DNA of 64,000 bases from Mycoplasmatota bacterium (GCA_018394295.1 CP074573.1:992001-1056000), one strand, 5' to 3'. Counted from the first letter of the stretch, positions 43,923 to 54,345 are shown. The notes: generated from the letters alone by a model not told the origin. A program made the numbers and translations.

Positions 43923-44602
43923 GAAAGGGTAAATATGAATAAAAAAGATAATAAAGTATTTTAGAGATAAGTGGAGATCTAATTTTTCAATGATGATGAA
44001 ACAATTAATCAAAAGAGAAAAGAAATTAATATCCAAATATATATAAGGATATATTAAAATTAAAAAATGATTTAAAGATGATATTAGGTCAAGTAACAGA
44101 AGACTTTTATAATAAATTACAGGATAACTTAGAAATTAATAATTCAGTTATTAAATATATTAGAAGATTTTTTAGGTTTCTCGAAACATTATAGAAAAGA
44201 TTCAAAAAAATACACAAAAAGTAGTCAACTAGAGTATATAAAGTTAAAACAAATGAAGGAGGATATGCAATAGTACCTGCTAGATACTGCAAGTGCATAT
44301 ATTAAGTTTTATATTATCATCAGCTTAAAACAACTAAATAAAAAGAATATGCTACAAAAACTATTATTAAATCTTTGGGGTATTTTTTAAATTTAAATTA
44401 ATTAAAGTAATAAAAATTATGATATACTTGAATATATAAGTTTTTATTTAATGATTTAGAGGATATATAAGAGACAAAATACTAAAAAATAATGTTTTAA
44501 AAATAAAATCAAACCAGGGATGAATATTTAGAAATAACTAAATATTTCTTTATTCATATAAATCTAATTTGAAAGATCTTTAAAGCATAGTAGGTGATAC
44601 AT
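43923..44602. other. Decayed, gene-free stretch
   Basis: Only scraps: MNKKDNKVF with stop at 43935, a helical fragment LKNDLKMILGQVTEDFYNKL continuing QDNLEINNSVIKYIRRF near 44060-44175, and NEGGYAIVPARYCKCIY near 44253-44304. All are broken by stops. A ribosome-binding-like GAAAGGG sits at 43922-43930. I recognise no family. Confidence 0.4.
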
Positions 44603-45073
44603 ATGAAGAAAAAATTTTGTTTAATACTTTTATTCTCAATATTTCTACTTACATCATGCTCAACTCCTTCTAAAATAGATATTTAGACCTAATTCATGAA
44701 TAGATGACAATATATTGTACGATTAACTTGAAATAGTAGATGGTAATAAAATTATACTCACATTTATATTTTCTTTGGATGAAGAGATTAAAATTGAAGA
44801 TTTTACACATTTTTATTCAATAGAAATTAATTGTCAAGATAAAGGATTCGGTTTTGGTCCTTCTTTTGCTGATAATTTAGAACGTGGTATTGAATATGAT
44901 ATTATATTGAATGATGTTGTATTAGATGAGGTAGACATAATTATAATTTGAGTTATTCTTTTTATGTAGAAGAATTTAATACTGAAGTTGATATAAGCGA
45001 GATTAAAAAGGTAAGTGTAATTATCATCTTTAATCTTGTAAAATACATGTTTATGAATGATTATAGTATGTAA
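44603..45073 (+). pseudogene. Broken lipoprotein gene
   Basis: It starts with a lipobox signal, MKKKFCLILLFSIFLLTSCS, with TAGGTGATAC upstream, then meets TAG at 44684. A further coding-like stretch, VDGNKIILTFIFSLDEEIKI, runs through YSIEINCQDKGFGFGPSFAD to a stop near 44949. After a shift NLSYSFYVEEFNTEVDISEI ends at TAA 45071. Two or more frameshifts and a nonsense codon are needed to rebuild a ~150-residue secreted protein. Family unknown. Confidence 0.55.
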
Positions 45074-45105
45074 TATATACCTTAACATAAGGAAGGAGAA
45101 TTCTT

Positions 45106-45561
45106 TTGTTAAATGAAAATATTAATAAATTATTATTACAGCTTAGCTGGAATAATCCAAAGGAAATACAAGAAAAAGCAGTTAATGAATTAGTAGAAAT
45201 GGAGGATTTAGATCTTACATTATTATTGCTTCCTTTAGAACCATTCGGTAAATGTTGCTGGGAGAATGCTGCTAAAGTGCTATACAGAAAAGAGTATCCT
45301 AAGGTCAAGGATATAATTCCACAACTATTTGAATGGTTACAATTCATGAATTGGCCTGGTGCATATATTATAGTTGAATTATTAAAAACTATACCAAAAC
45401 ATATCTTAATGCTTTCTATTGAATCAACAGTAAAAGTTGCTATAAGTGAGGAAGACGAAGATTGGTTATTAAGTTTGAATGAATTAATTAATGAAATGAA
45501 AATAAATCCATCAGAATTTGAATCAAATGAAGTTGTTTGTATATTAAGTGAGACTAAATAA
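45106..45561 (+). CDS. DUF5071-like protein
   Basis: A 151-residue protein starting at TTG with GGAAGGAG seven bases upstream. It shows the DUF5071 pattern: KCCWENAAKVLYRKEYPKVK, then DIIPQLFEWLQFMNWPGAYI and a final helical region ISEEDEDWLLSLNELINEM. The family is common in Bacillota, often near immunity-type genes, with no known activity. It looks intact, unlike its neighbours on both sides. Confidence 0.7.
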   Translation: MLNENINKLLLQLSWNNPKEIQEKAVNELVEMEDLDLTLLLLPLEPFGKCCWENAAKVLYRKEYPKVKDIIPQLFEWLQFMNWPGAYIIVELLKTIPKHILMLSIESTVKVAISEEDEDWLLSLNELINEMKINPSEFESNEVVCILSETK

Positions 45562-45772
45562 AATTGAATTTATAAATTACAAAATGAAGAAGAAAATTCA
45601 TTTATATTTCATTTGACTGCAAATTTCCATCTCAATTATTAAATATCCTTTTTAGAATGGTTGATAATTTATTTAATAATAAGATGGAATATGAAGGACT
45701 AAATTTACATGGTGTTAATTCTTACACTAGTAATTCATTTCCCTAAAACAACAATAATGTTATAATATAACG
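45562..45772. other. Remnant of a broken gene
   Basis: One coding-like fragment on the plus strand, CKFPSQLLNILFRMVDNLFN continuing NKMEYEGLNLHGVNSYTSNS, to TAA near 45746. It has no start and no recognised family. Confidence 0.35.
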
Positions 45773-45806
45773 CAAAAAGAGAACTCAATTTTGGGCTCTC
45801 TTTTTG
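45773..45806. terminator. Terminator between convergent genes
   Basis: CAAAAAGAGA / TCTCTTTTTG stem with T- and A-tracts on opposite strands, serving ileS on the minus strand. Confidence 0.8.
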
Positions 45807-45862
45807 TTTAAAAGCTGTTTTTGGTTAAATATTTACCAACTGCTCCCTAGTTTAAATAAACT

Positions 45863-48800
45863 TTATTTATATACTTTTTTTAATGCTATATATAAACTTT
45901 CATCATTGATAATGGTTTTTATGTAAGTTTCATTTAAATTATAAAATATTTCTAAAGTAAGTGTTTCTTTTTTAATAATATCTTCATGTTTCTTTAGAAT
46001 CTTTTCAAGATAAACATTTTTAGCAACATATATGTTTATTTTATCAGTTAACTCTAAATTTGAATCTTTACGCATATTTTGAATTTTACTGATAAACTCT
46101 CTAATATGACCTTCTTCTTTTAATTCTTTTGTTATGTGTGTATCAAGTACGATTCCTAATGAACCTTCTCCCGCAAATGCAAATCCCTCAAGACCAAACA
46201 TCGTGATAAGGACATTGTCACTGTTGAGTTCAATTGGTGTATCTTTAAGGTTAATAACGACATTTTTTCCTTGTTTAATTAACATGGCTAATTCTGTTTG
46301 ATTTCTAGATCTTATTTCTTTCTTTATTTCTGGAATTAATTTACCATAAACTTTTCCTAAAACAGGAAGATTAGGTTTAACTTCATAGTTTACATATTTT
46401 GATAAATCATCACAAAACTCAATTTCTTTTATATTTAACTCATCTTTAATGATATCTCCATAAGATGATGAAAGGTTATTCGTACTAACAAGAGTTTTAG
46501 ATAATGGTTGTCTATTTTTGATATTGGTACTATTTCTAGCACATCTACCAAGTTTAACTAATCTAATTGCTAAATCCATTTCTTCTTCAAGATTTTTATT
46601 TACAAGTTTTTCATTATATTCAGGCCATGAACAAAGATGGATACTCATTGGTGCTTTTGGATTTAAGTTCACCACAAGATTTTGATAAATTTCTTCTGTC
46701 ATGAATGGGACAAACGGTCCAGCTACTTTACATAATGTCACTAACACACGGTAAAGTGTGACATAGGCACCAATTTTATTATCATTTAGTTCACCTCCCC
46801 AATATCTATATCGATTTCTTCTAACATACCAATTTGACAATTCATCAGTAAATGATTCAATTGATAAGGCTGCTTGTGTGATTCGATAATTTTCTAAGTC
46901 TTCTTCGACTGATTTTATTAAGGAATTAAGTCTTGATATCATCCATTTATCCATCACATTTGTTGATGCAAAATCTTCATATTTTGTTGGGTCGAATTGA
47001 TCTAAATCTGCATATAACACATAAAACGAATAGACATTCCATAAAGTACCTAGAAATTTTCTTTGTGATTCAGCAACATCATCTACTGAAAATCTAGTTG
47101 GTAGCCAAGGAGCACTAGCTGTATAGAAATGCCATCTAGTCGCATCAGAGCCTTTGTTTTCAAGTACAGCTAAAGGATCAACCACATTTCCTTTATGCTT
47201 GGACATTTTTAAACCATGTTTATCAAGAACATGCCCTAGTACTACACAATTTTCAAAAGGATTGTTATCAAATACACAAGTAGAGATTGCAAGTAAAGTG
47301 TAAAACCAGCCTCTTGTTTGATCTACCGCTTCAGAGATAAATTGAGCAGGGAAGTTTTTCTCAAATATTTCTTTGTTTTCAAAGGGATAATGATATTGGG
47401 CAAAAGGCATTGAACCTGAATCAAACCAACAGTCAATGACTTCTAGTGTTCTTTTCATTTCTTTACCACATTTTTCACATTTGATACGAACATGATCAAT
47501 ATAAGGTTTATGTAATTCAATATCATCAGGTACATTAATTCCTTTTGTTTTTAATTCTTCGATACTACCAATACATTCTTTATGACCGCATTCACATTCC
47601 CAAATAGGAAGGGGTGTCCCCCAGTAACGATCTCTAGAAATTCCCCAATCAATCACATTTTCAAGGAAGTTTCCCATTCTACCCGTTCTAATATTATCTG
47701 GATACCAATTTACTTTATTATTATTTTTAAGAAGTTTATCTCTTAAAGAAGACATCTTGATAAACCAACTCTCTTTTGGATAATAAAGTAAAGGTGTATC
47801 ACATCTCCAACAATGTGGATAAGAGTGGGTGATTTTCTCAGATTTATATAACTTTTTATTTTCTTTTAAATATTCTAATATTTTTGGATCAGCTTTTTTC
47901 ACAAACATGCCTGCCCATGGTTTTATACAATCAATAAATTTTCCGTCAGCATCAACAAGATTAACAAGCGGTAAATCATATTTATTACCTAATAAATTAT
48001 CTTCTTCACCATATGCCGGTGCAATATGTACAACTCCTGTACCATCAGTCAATGTAACATAATCACCATGAACAATATAAAATGCCTTTTTATCTGGTTT
48101 AAAGAAAGGTAATAATTGTTCATATTCTAAACCAAGTAATTCTTCTCCTTTAAACTCTTTTACTTTCTCAAAATCTGATTTCAATACAGGAAGAAGTTCC
48201 TTAGCGAGTATTAAATGTTCTCCATTCTCGATAACTTCGATATAATCATATTTTTTATTAACAGCTAAAGCTACATTAGCAGGAAGTGTCCAAGGTGTGG
48301 TTGTCCAGGCTAATAAATATTTATTCTCCTTTTTTACTTTAAATTTAACAAATGCGGTTGCCTCTTTTACATCTTTATAACCTTGTGCTACTTCATGTGA
48401 AGAAAGAGCAGTTCCACATCTAGGACAATAAGGCAGTATTTTATGGCCTTTATATAATAGATTTTTATTCCAGATAGTTTTTAAAGCCCATCAGACTGAT
48501 TCAATATATTCATTGTGATACGTAACATATGGCTTATCCATATCCACCCAAAAGCCAACTTTCCTAGACATGTCTTCCCACATATTAACATAGGTAAATA
48601 CACTTTCTTTACATTGTTTGATAAACTCTTCTACACCATATTTTTCAATCTCAGGTTTTCCTGAAATACCAAGTTTTTTTTCGATTTCCAATTCTACAGG
48701 AAGACCATGTGTATCCCAACCAGCAATTCTTAAAACCTTATAACCTTTCATTACTTTATATCTAGGTATCAGGTCTTTAATAACTCTTGTTAAAACATGG

Positions 48801-48970
48801 CCCACATGTGGTTTACCATTAGCAGTAGGAGGACCATCATAAAAGGTGAAGTATTCACTGTCTTCATTTAGATTAAAGTTTTTTTGAATAATCTTTTGAT
48901 CATCCCAAAACTTTAAAATTTCTTTTTCCATCGAAACTAAACTTTTAGATGAATTAACTTTCTTGTACAA
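45863..48970 (-). CDS. ileS: Isoleucine-tRNA ligase with an in-frame UGA at a tryptophan position
   Basis: A 1035-codon frame from TTG 48970 (AAGGAG upstream) to TAA. It has the class I synthetase layout: [20 protein letters not shown] with the HIGH-like motif, a CP1 editing domain ([17 protein letters not shown]), Zn-binding [10 protein letters not shown], the KMSKH loop, and a helical anticodon domain. Length and the [12 protein letters not shown] form fit the long type of IleRS. One TGA (48493-48491) interrupts it, reading YIESV-TGA-WALKTIW where the family has YIESVWWAL, so TGA replaces the first Trp of a conserved pair. The frame is otherwise intact on both sides. It may be readthrough, a sequencing error or an early pseudogene. 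A T-box lies upstream. Confidence 0.85.
48491..48493 (-). other. In-frame UGA codon in ileS
   Basis: TGA on the minus strand, followed by TGG and GCT. The codon occupies the first Trp of the conserved SVWWAL stretch. A single G-to-A change from TGG explains it. Confidence 0.9.
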
Positions 48971-49021
48971 AATAACAACTCCTTTTTAATATTTTTAATA
49001 GTACCCTTAAAAACTAATTTA

Positions 49022-49258
49022 GAAAAATAAAAAACTTCATCCAAATAGGACGAAGTTAATATTCGCTATACCACCTTTTGTATACATTTCAAGTACCATC
49101 ATACTCTATTCCATAACGCGGAAACACGGATTAAACTTACTTAATTCAGTCATCAACTCTATGGTGATTTTCTTATTTCCTTTGTTATGACTTTCCACCA
49201 AACAGCCACTCTCTTAAAACTTAGGATAATAATACTTTTCCATATCATAGTTTTTAAA
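49022..49258 (-). promoter_or_regulatory. T-box leader of ileS
   Basis: On the minus strand the leader shows, in order, a GGAAAAGTA stretch typical of stem I, AAGAGAGTGGC followed by GGTGGAAAG, a CCGCGTTATGGA segment, the T-box core AAAGGTGGTATAGCG (49079-49065) and a terminator AACTTCGTCC-TATTT-GGATGAAGTT followed by T-rich sequence (49057-49022). The UGGU of the T-box would pair with ACCA of a tRNA whose discriminator is A, as in tRNA-Ile. The core reads UGGUAUAGCG rather than the usual UGGnACCGCG. I could not fix the specifier codon. Uncharged tRNA should switch the leader to read ileS. Confidence 0.85.
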
Positions 49259-49900
49259 AATATTATTATATAATTATTTATTTGTTATTATATTACATAT
49301 ATTATTATTTATCAATAGTAAAAACAAAATAAGTTATTCTTGACAAAGAATAACATATATTCTTAAATGGTTTCTTCAAGAATTGTCTTAATCAGTTTTT
49401 GTTATTGTTTATTCTTATCATTATTTTCATAAATTGAAACTAATACACGTTCAGGATAAAATGAGAGGGTAACTTATTAGGAATTTAATTGCTTAATCTA
49501 ATTGATTTGATTAATTATAAGTATTACCAAGAGTTGATATCTTTATAAGTAGTGTTTCATCATTTGTACGATCATTTTGATATAATTTCATTAAGTAATG
49601 CATTATATTCTGAAGTACAAAATTTCTTAAATAAGACATGAATTAATACAGCTAGTTGATTATGATAATTAGGATATAGTTTAAGAGTTAATTTCTCCTA
49701 TTTTATCGTTTATTATAATCATCTCTATTTATATTTCAAACTATTTTTATAAAAGAATTAATTGTTAAGTTAAGCAATAACATAAAAATAAATGAAACTC
49801 AACTAATTGTATATGGATTTATGTCTGTTTATTGAGAAGATAATGATTACTTGAAATATAATAATTTCGCTTATTAGTAGAAAAAAATTCAATTATATTG
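49259..49900. other. Gene-free stretch
   Basis: AT-rich with stops in every frame. It must contain the ileS promoter on the minus strand near its left edge. Weak coding-like scraps occur on the minus strand around 49380-49620, but no start, motif or family is recognisable. Confidence 0.35.
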
Positions 49901-49902
49901 TG

Positions 49903-49949
49903 ATTGATATATCAATATACTTTGTTATAATTAAGTTAACAGTACTGTA
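49903..49949 (+). promoter_or_regulatory. Promoter and palindromic operators of the XRE regulator
   Basis: -35 TTGATA (49904-49909), 16-base spacer, extended -10 TGTTATAAT (49923-49931). A perfect 14-bp palindrome ATTGATATATCAAT (49903-49916) covers the -35, and a 10-bp palindrome ACAGTACTGT (49940-49949) lies at the expected transcription start. Both are placed for self-repression; this is inference. Confidence 0.5.
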
Positions 49950-49970
49950 ATAATTTACAAGGAGAAGGGC

Positions 49971-50945
49971 ATGGAATTTAAGATTGGAGAAGTTATAAGA
50001 AATTTAAGAAAAGAAAAAAAATTAACTCAAGAAAAGTTGGCTGAATATTTAGGTGTTTCATTTCAAACAATTTCTAAATGGGAAAACGGAATAGTTTATC
50101 CTGATATAACAAATTTACCTTCTATAGCGAATTTCTTTAATATATCAATTGATAAGTTGTTTTATCAAGATAAATCAGAGAATGAAATAGTTATAGATAA
50201 AATATATGATGAATGTTGTTGGAGTAATAAAGAAAGTGCAGAATTAATTTTAAGAGAAACACTCCAAAAGTATCCAGGGAATTTTAAATTAATGCAGGCA
50301 TTATTAAGTGTATTATATAAAAGAGGAAATGTTAACAATTCAGATGAAATTATTAATTTAGGAAATAGGATTCTAGATGACTGTACAGATGATAAATTAA
50401 GATGGTTTACAATGCAAGATATGATATTTCTATATAAGAAACTAGATAGGAAGGATAAGGCAATTGAATTAATAGATAAATTTCCATCCATGACTAATGA
50501 AGACTTATTATTTCATGTGTGTTCTAATAATAAAAAGGATTTTTACGCTGAAGCATTGAAAGAAAGAACTGTTTTACGATTAAATTCTATATATTCTTAT
50601 TATTATAAGAAATATAAGGATACCAATTATGAAGAATCATTTATACATATAGACTCATTTTTGAATATGTATAAATTGCTGTATCCTAATCAAACTGTTC
50701 ATTTAGATTTAGTTATCGTTTTTTTATTACGAAAGGCTGAATTAAAGATAAAAATAGCAGATTATTCAGGATCAGTTAAATGTATTATGTCAGCTTATAA
50801 TTTAGTAAATAAAGCAAAATTAGAAACCATAGAAAAAGAACGATTAGAAAATATTATTAAATCAAATTTGATTAAATCTAATTTTGATGAAGTTAAAAGT
50901 AATAAAGAAATTTTGCTAATGCTCAATAAAATACGTTTTAAATAG
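49971..50945 (+). CDS. XRE-family regulator with helical repeat C-terminus
   Basis: A 324-residue protein. Residues 1-65 are a textbook Cro/C1-type helix-turn-helix: IRNLRKEKKLTQEKLAEYLG, VSFQTISKWENGIVYPDITN. The remaining ~250 residues are helical and TPR-like (ETLQKYPGNFKLMQALLSVL, LDRKDKAIELIDKFPSM). This common Bacillota architecture is a cytosolic repressor or activator with a sensory or dimerising helical domain; no ligand can be deduced. CAAGGAGAAGGGC precedes ATG. It has its own promoter and no partner gene is close. Confidence 0.82.
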   Translation: MEFKIGEVIRNLRKEKKLTQEKLAEYLGVSFQTISKWENGIVYPDITNLPSIANFFNISIDKLFYQDKSENEIVIDKIYDECCWSNKESAELILRETLQKYPGNFKLMQALLSVLYKRGNVNNSDEIINLGNRILDDCTDDKLRWFTMQDMIFLYKKLDRKDKAIELIDKFPSMTNEDLLFHVCSNNKKDFYAEALKERTVLRLNSIYSYYYKKYKDTNYEESFIHIDSFLNMYKLLYPNQTVHLDLVIVFLLRKAELKIKIADYSGSVKCIMSAYNLVNKAKLETIEKERLENIIKSNLIKSNFDEVKSNKEILLMLNKIRFK

Positions 50946-51073
50946 TGATAGAATACTTGCTGAAGATGATGGTCTAAACATCTTGAGAAATCAAATGGTT
51001 TTCTTTTTATTAGGGAGTTATAGTATTTTAATTTAAAATATTTTTTGATTAATAAAAATTTAGGGAGGAAATT

Positions 51074-51502
51074 ATGAATATTGAGTATGTACTTTTGAAA
51101 CAAAATGATGATTTTACAAGTCTTTTACAATTGCATAAAACAAGCGAAATATTAAAGTTTATCCATATTGATTTGGATAATTATTTTAATTATGTGACTA
51201 CTACTGATAATGTATATTATTATAAAGTGATTGAAAATAATGAAATAATTAGTGGATTTCATTGTCAAATAATTAATAGCATTTTACATTTATCTATCTT
51301 TGTTAATCCAAAGTATCATCATAAAGGATATGGAACAATTATTTTATATGATCTAATCAAAAACAAATTTAACTTTAATGTAACTGAAATAAGAGCAAGT
51401 ATTGAAATTAACAATTTAAAATCAATAGGCTTATTTGAAAAAGTCGGATTTATAAAAAGTACAATTGATGATGAATTAATCGAATACTCATATATTTTTT
51501 AA
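51074..51502 (+). CDS. GNAT-family N-acetyltransferase
   Basis: A 142-residue GNAT protein: a weakly conserved N-terminus, a central strand LHLSIFVNPKYHHKGYGTII with the acetyl-CoA loop (Q/R-x2-G-x-G, here HHKGYG), then NNLKSIGLFEKVGFIKS, the typical N-x2-S-x3-Y/F-E-K-x-G-F motif. Substrate unknown. AGGGAGGAAATT precedes ATG, and a terminator follows. Confidence 0.82.
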   Translation: MNIEYVLLKQNDDFTSLLQLHKTSEILKFIHIDLDNYFNYVTTTDNVYYYKVIENNEIISGFHCQIINSILHLSIFVNPKYHHKGYGTIILYDLIKNKFNFNVTEIRASIEINNLKSIGLFEKVGFIKSTIDDELIEYSYIF

Positions 51503-51553
51503 ATCTTTGTCTGTTTTAAACATCACCTTTAATGAATTATATTTTAAACAAAG

Positions 51554-51617
51554 TAGGTAAGTAGACTTCCTCAAAAGAGAAATATATGGGAATCGTACTT
51601 ACCTATTTTATTTTTTC
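51554..51617 (+). terminator. Terminator after the GNAT gene
   Basis: TAGGTAAGTA (51554-51563) pairs with TACTTACCTA (51596-51605), followed by TTTTATTTTTT. The loop is about 32 bases. Confidence 0.65.
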
Positions 51618-52140
51618 TTTGGAGTGTACCTGACTAATTCAGGTAGTTTACCTAACTAGATTCAATTGTTTTTAGTTATAATTTAGAAGAACAAGATTAT
51701 ATACAATTTGAAAAAACAATAAGTTCAAATATAAGTTAGTAATGATAGTAATCTAACTCCTACGATGTTAAGGAACATTAATTGGATTTAGTTATCATAA
51801 TAATGATTACTTCTACACAAGAGAAAAAATTGGTGATATAATTGATTTGACTGAAAAACTGATTTGTCAATTTGATTTCATCAATTAAATTCCATACAAT
51901 CTTACTAATTCATTAAAGTTTGGTTTTATTTAAAGTTCTTCAATATGTCCAACATTCTTAGTACATTTATTTCAGTCATTCTTTTCACTCTCTTTTCTCT
52001 AGACTGAAAAAAGAATATCAAAAAAGGTAATCTAATTAACTATGTTTTACCAAAAATGGTAGTTTTCTCACAATCAGAATTGGTTATCTTTATAATATCA
52101 TCAATAAACAGAAGTTCTAAATACTTAAGGAGGAAAAAAT
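51618..52140. other. Gene-free stretch
   Basis: No ORF with a start. It holds an inverted repeat TACCA-AAAA-TGGTA (about 52048-52062) and a TTTATAATA -10-like element near 52090, which probably serve the small membrane protein at 52141. Confidence 0.35.
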
Positions 52141-52308
52141 ATGGGTAGGTATAGATATTTGTTACAAACAGCTATATTAGTATTACTTCTTATGGTTTAT
52201 CAATTAATTTTTGGTGTAGTACCTAATGTAGTAATTCTTATAATACTGGCTATTATAGTGTATACAAGTGATGTTGTATATAAAATTTATAAATTATATA
52301 AGAAATAA
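52141..52308 (+). CDS. Small two-helix membrane protein
   Basis: A 55-residue ORF with an excellent AAGGAGG eight bases upstream. Almost the whole chain is hydrophobic: LLQTAILVLLLMVYQLIFGV, a VPN turn, then VVILIILAIIVYTSDVVYKI and a basic end YKLYKK. That suggests two membrane helices joined by a short hairpin. Family unknown. It is too short for a confident function; small membrane stress proteins and type I toxins look alike at this level. Confidence 0.55.
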   Translation: MGRYRYLLQTAILVLLLMVYQLIFGVVPNVVILIILAIIVYTSDVVYKIYKLYKK

Positions 52309-52605
52309 TCCTGTATTTTTTATTTATTGTTCAAAATTTGCTTAGGCACCTTTTATTTAATATTTGAGAGGATTATTTTTATTAATAAGTCGTGTAAAAA
52401 AGTGGTAATAAACCAGTGAAAGTTTGAACGAAATCAGAAGGTAGACAGTTAGTTAAATATGTTTGTACATCACTAAAATCAATAGTAGAGTATTAATATA
52501 AATTTTAGAATAAATGGAGATAATCTAAGGAGAAATATTAATTGGTTATCAAATTTGATATTAACAATGAAGTTTATTATTTAAGTGAAAGGGGAGTAAT
52601 TAAAT
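52309..52605. other. Gene-free stretch
   Basis: No intact ORF and no motif seen. The last part (AAAGGGGAG at 52588-52596) is the ribosome-binding site of the broken gene at 52606. Confidence 0.3.
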
Positions 52606-52922
52606 ATGATCCATAATGTTACTGAAGAAACTGACAGTTTGTTACAAGAAAATAATAAGAAACAATAAAAAAAGAGAAAGAGAAATTAATTACTAGTATT
52701 ATTTGGGCAATACAGTTTCTTAATACATTAATTATTCCTGTAATTGCCACCTTAATTGTTTATTTGTATTATAAAAATAAATCAAATTATATCGCTGATG
52801 TTACTAAACAAGCTTTGAACTCTTCATTATCAATAATTTTATATTTTGCTATTGGTTTGGCAGTTGCTAGAGGAGGAATGTATATAGAATTTGAAATAGA
52901 TTTAATTTTTTTCATTTTTTTA

Positions 52923-54094
52923 CGTTCTATTCAATTTAAGTGTTGATGATTATGCAAAAATCCCATATCGATATTCATAATAAGCATCTTTTAAAGATAT
53001 TGGATAATCAAAATTTAACGTATCCTTATTAGATAAATGATGATTGTATTTTAATAAGTTATACATTATATTTGCATGATCTTTTCGATTAGTTCTATAA
53101 TGTAATTGTTTTTTATATAGGTAAAATGATAAGTAATCTTGTAAATGTCTTATAGATACACCATGACTATTTTTTATAATCTTAGTAATCCCGGTAGCCA
53201 ATTGATTAATATCACCTAAACTATTACCTAGATTAGTAGTATAACGTTTTTTATTAGCTATCACAGGAACTTTATCATTCTTAACACCTAAATTATTCGC
53301 AAATTGTTGAATACATGGTTTACTGTCAGAAATAATTAAAGTTGTATCCATAAATTTATCGGTATATTTAGTGTATTTTTCCATTGATTCCGATCCAACT
53401 CCAGCTATCTCAAGCAACATATTATCATTTTCATCGATTGCAGCGACAATACATACTTTGTGATGAGATATACCTGAATATGCAGATGTATTACCTCTCT
53501 TTTTACTATGTCTAGGCATATTTGATGGTTTGGTTCCTTTAAGATTTATCTTTGTATAAATACAATCTAATTCAACTTTACTAGATAAAGTTTCTTTCAT
53601 CTTTAAGTTTCTGATTGCTTTATAAAGCTTATGTCGCATATAAAAACAAGTTGTGACACTTAAATTATTATAATAAGCAGTTTCTTTTAAAGATAATCCT
53701 GATATTTCACAATCAATAAATTTTAACCATATATCTTCAGTACATCTACTTCTATAAAGAAGAGTGTTAGATGTATCACAAAATGATTTATTACACTCGC
53801 GACAAATGTATCTTTGAATTCCTTTGTTTGTTTTTCCATTTTTAACAAACTCAACTGAACCACAATGTGGACAATTCAAACAAATATCGCTTTTAGATTC
53901 TATAGGGTTATTGAAAGACATAATGAAACTAAAAACATCTTCATAATTCTTTATAGATAGTTTATTTAATTCATTAATTAAATCTATTTTATTTATCATT
54001 CTAATTACCTCACTTTATAATTTCATTATAAAGTGACTTATTACATCATAGATGTAACAATAAAAAAATATCAACACTTAAATTGAATTTAGCG
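52923..54094 (-). mobile_element. IS1595-family insertion sequence (1172 bp)
   Basis: Ends CGTTCTATTCAATTTAAGTG (left) and, reversed, CGCTAAATTCAATTTAAGTG (right) match at 22 of 25 bases. An 8-bp target duplication TTTTTTTA lies at 52915-52922 and 54095-54102. Removing the element plus one duplication restores the host reading frame. One transposase on the minus strand. Confidence 0.9.
52950..53999 (-). CDS. tnp: IS1595-family (ISXO2-like) transposase
   Basis: A 349-residue transposase with an N-terminal zinc ribbon (CLNCPHCGSVEFVKNGKTNK, then RYICRECNKSFCDTSNTLLY), a helical segment and an ISXO2-like DDE core (VELDCIYTKI, VCIVAAIDENDNMLLEIAG, TLIISDSKPCIQQFA). It is full length, inside intact inverted repeats. 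Confidence 0.9.
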   Translation of the reverse strand: MINKIDLINELNKLSIKNYEDVFSFIMSFNNPIESKSDICLNCPHCGSVEFVKNGKTNKGIQRYICRECNKSFCDTSNTLLYRSRCTEDIWLKFIDCEISGLSLKETAYYNNLSVTTCFYMRHKLYKAIRNLKMKETLSSKVELDCIYTKINLKGTKPSNMPRHSKKRGNTSAYSGISHHKVCIVAAIDENDNMLLEIAGVGSESMEKYTKYTDKFMDTTLIISDSKPCIQQFANNLGVKNDKVPVIANKKRYTTNLGNSLGDINQLATGITKIIKNSHGVSIRHLQDYLSFYLYKKQLHYRTNRKDHANIMYNLLKYNHHLSNKDTLNFDYPISLKDAYYEYRYGIFA

Positions 54095-54345
54095 TTTTTT
54101 TATTACTTATACTATTTATTATGACTACTGCAGGTATACTCTATTGGGTACATCCGATATTGGGACTAATAAATACTTTAAAACAAAAAGTTTATAAACC
54201 ACATTATATTATTCATTTTATAAAATAATTCTTAATAAAATTTTGATTTTACAATGAATTAGGTAGATTTGATATTAATTTGATTATTTAATTTAATCAT
54301 TATTATTAGGATTGTTATTAGAAATTATCGAAGAAATTGAATTTA

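Larger units (their letters stand above)
52606..54228 (+). pseudogene. DUF4870-like membrane protein gene, frameshifted and interrupted by an IS1595-type element
   Basis: The gene starts MIHNVTEETDSLLQENNKKQ and shifts frame in an A-run near 52668. It continues KLITSIIWAIQFLNTLIIPV, then DVTKQALNSSLSIILYFAIG and EIDLIFFIFL, and is cut at 52922. After the element it resumes in the same frame at 54095: LLILFIMTTAGILYWVHPIL, GLINTLKQKVYKPHYIIHFI, stop TAA. These hydrophobic helices and the final helix pattern fit DUF4870 membrane proteins. It carries two independent lesions: the frameshift and the insertion. Confidence 0.6.

Noticed and set aside
48491-48493. UGA as a tryptophan codon genome-wide
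   Set aside because: TGA ends the 4Fe-4S subunit in an ATGA overlap with the next gene (58840-58843), and other genes have no internal TGA; one site in ileS is not enough.
52764-52946. Stand-alone 60-residue membrane protein
   Set aside because: It is the middle of the DUF4870-like gene between a frameshift and the IS1595-type insertion, and its last residues come from the element.
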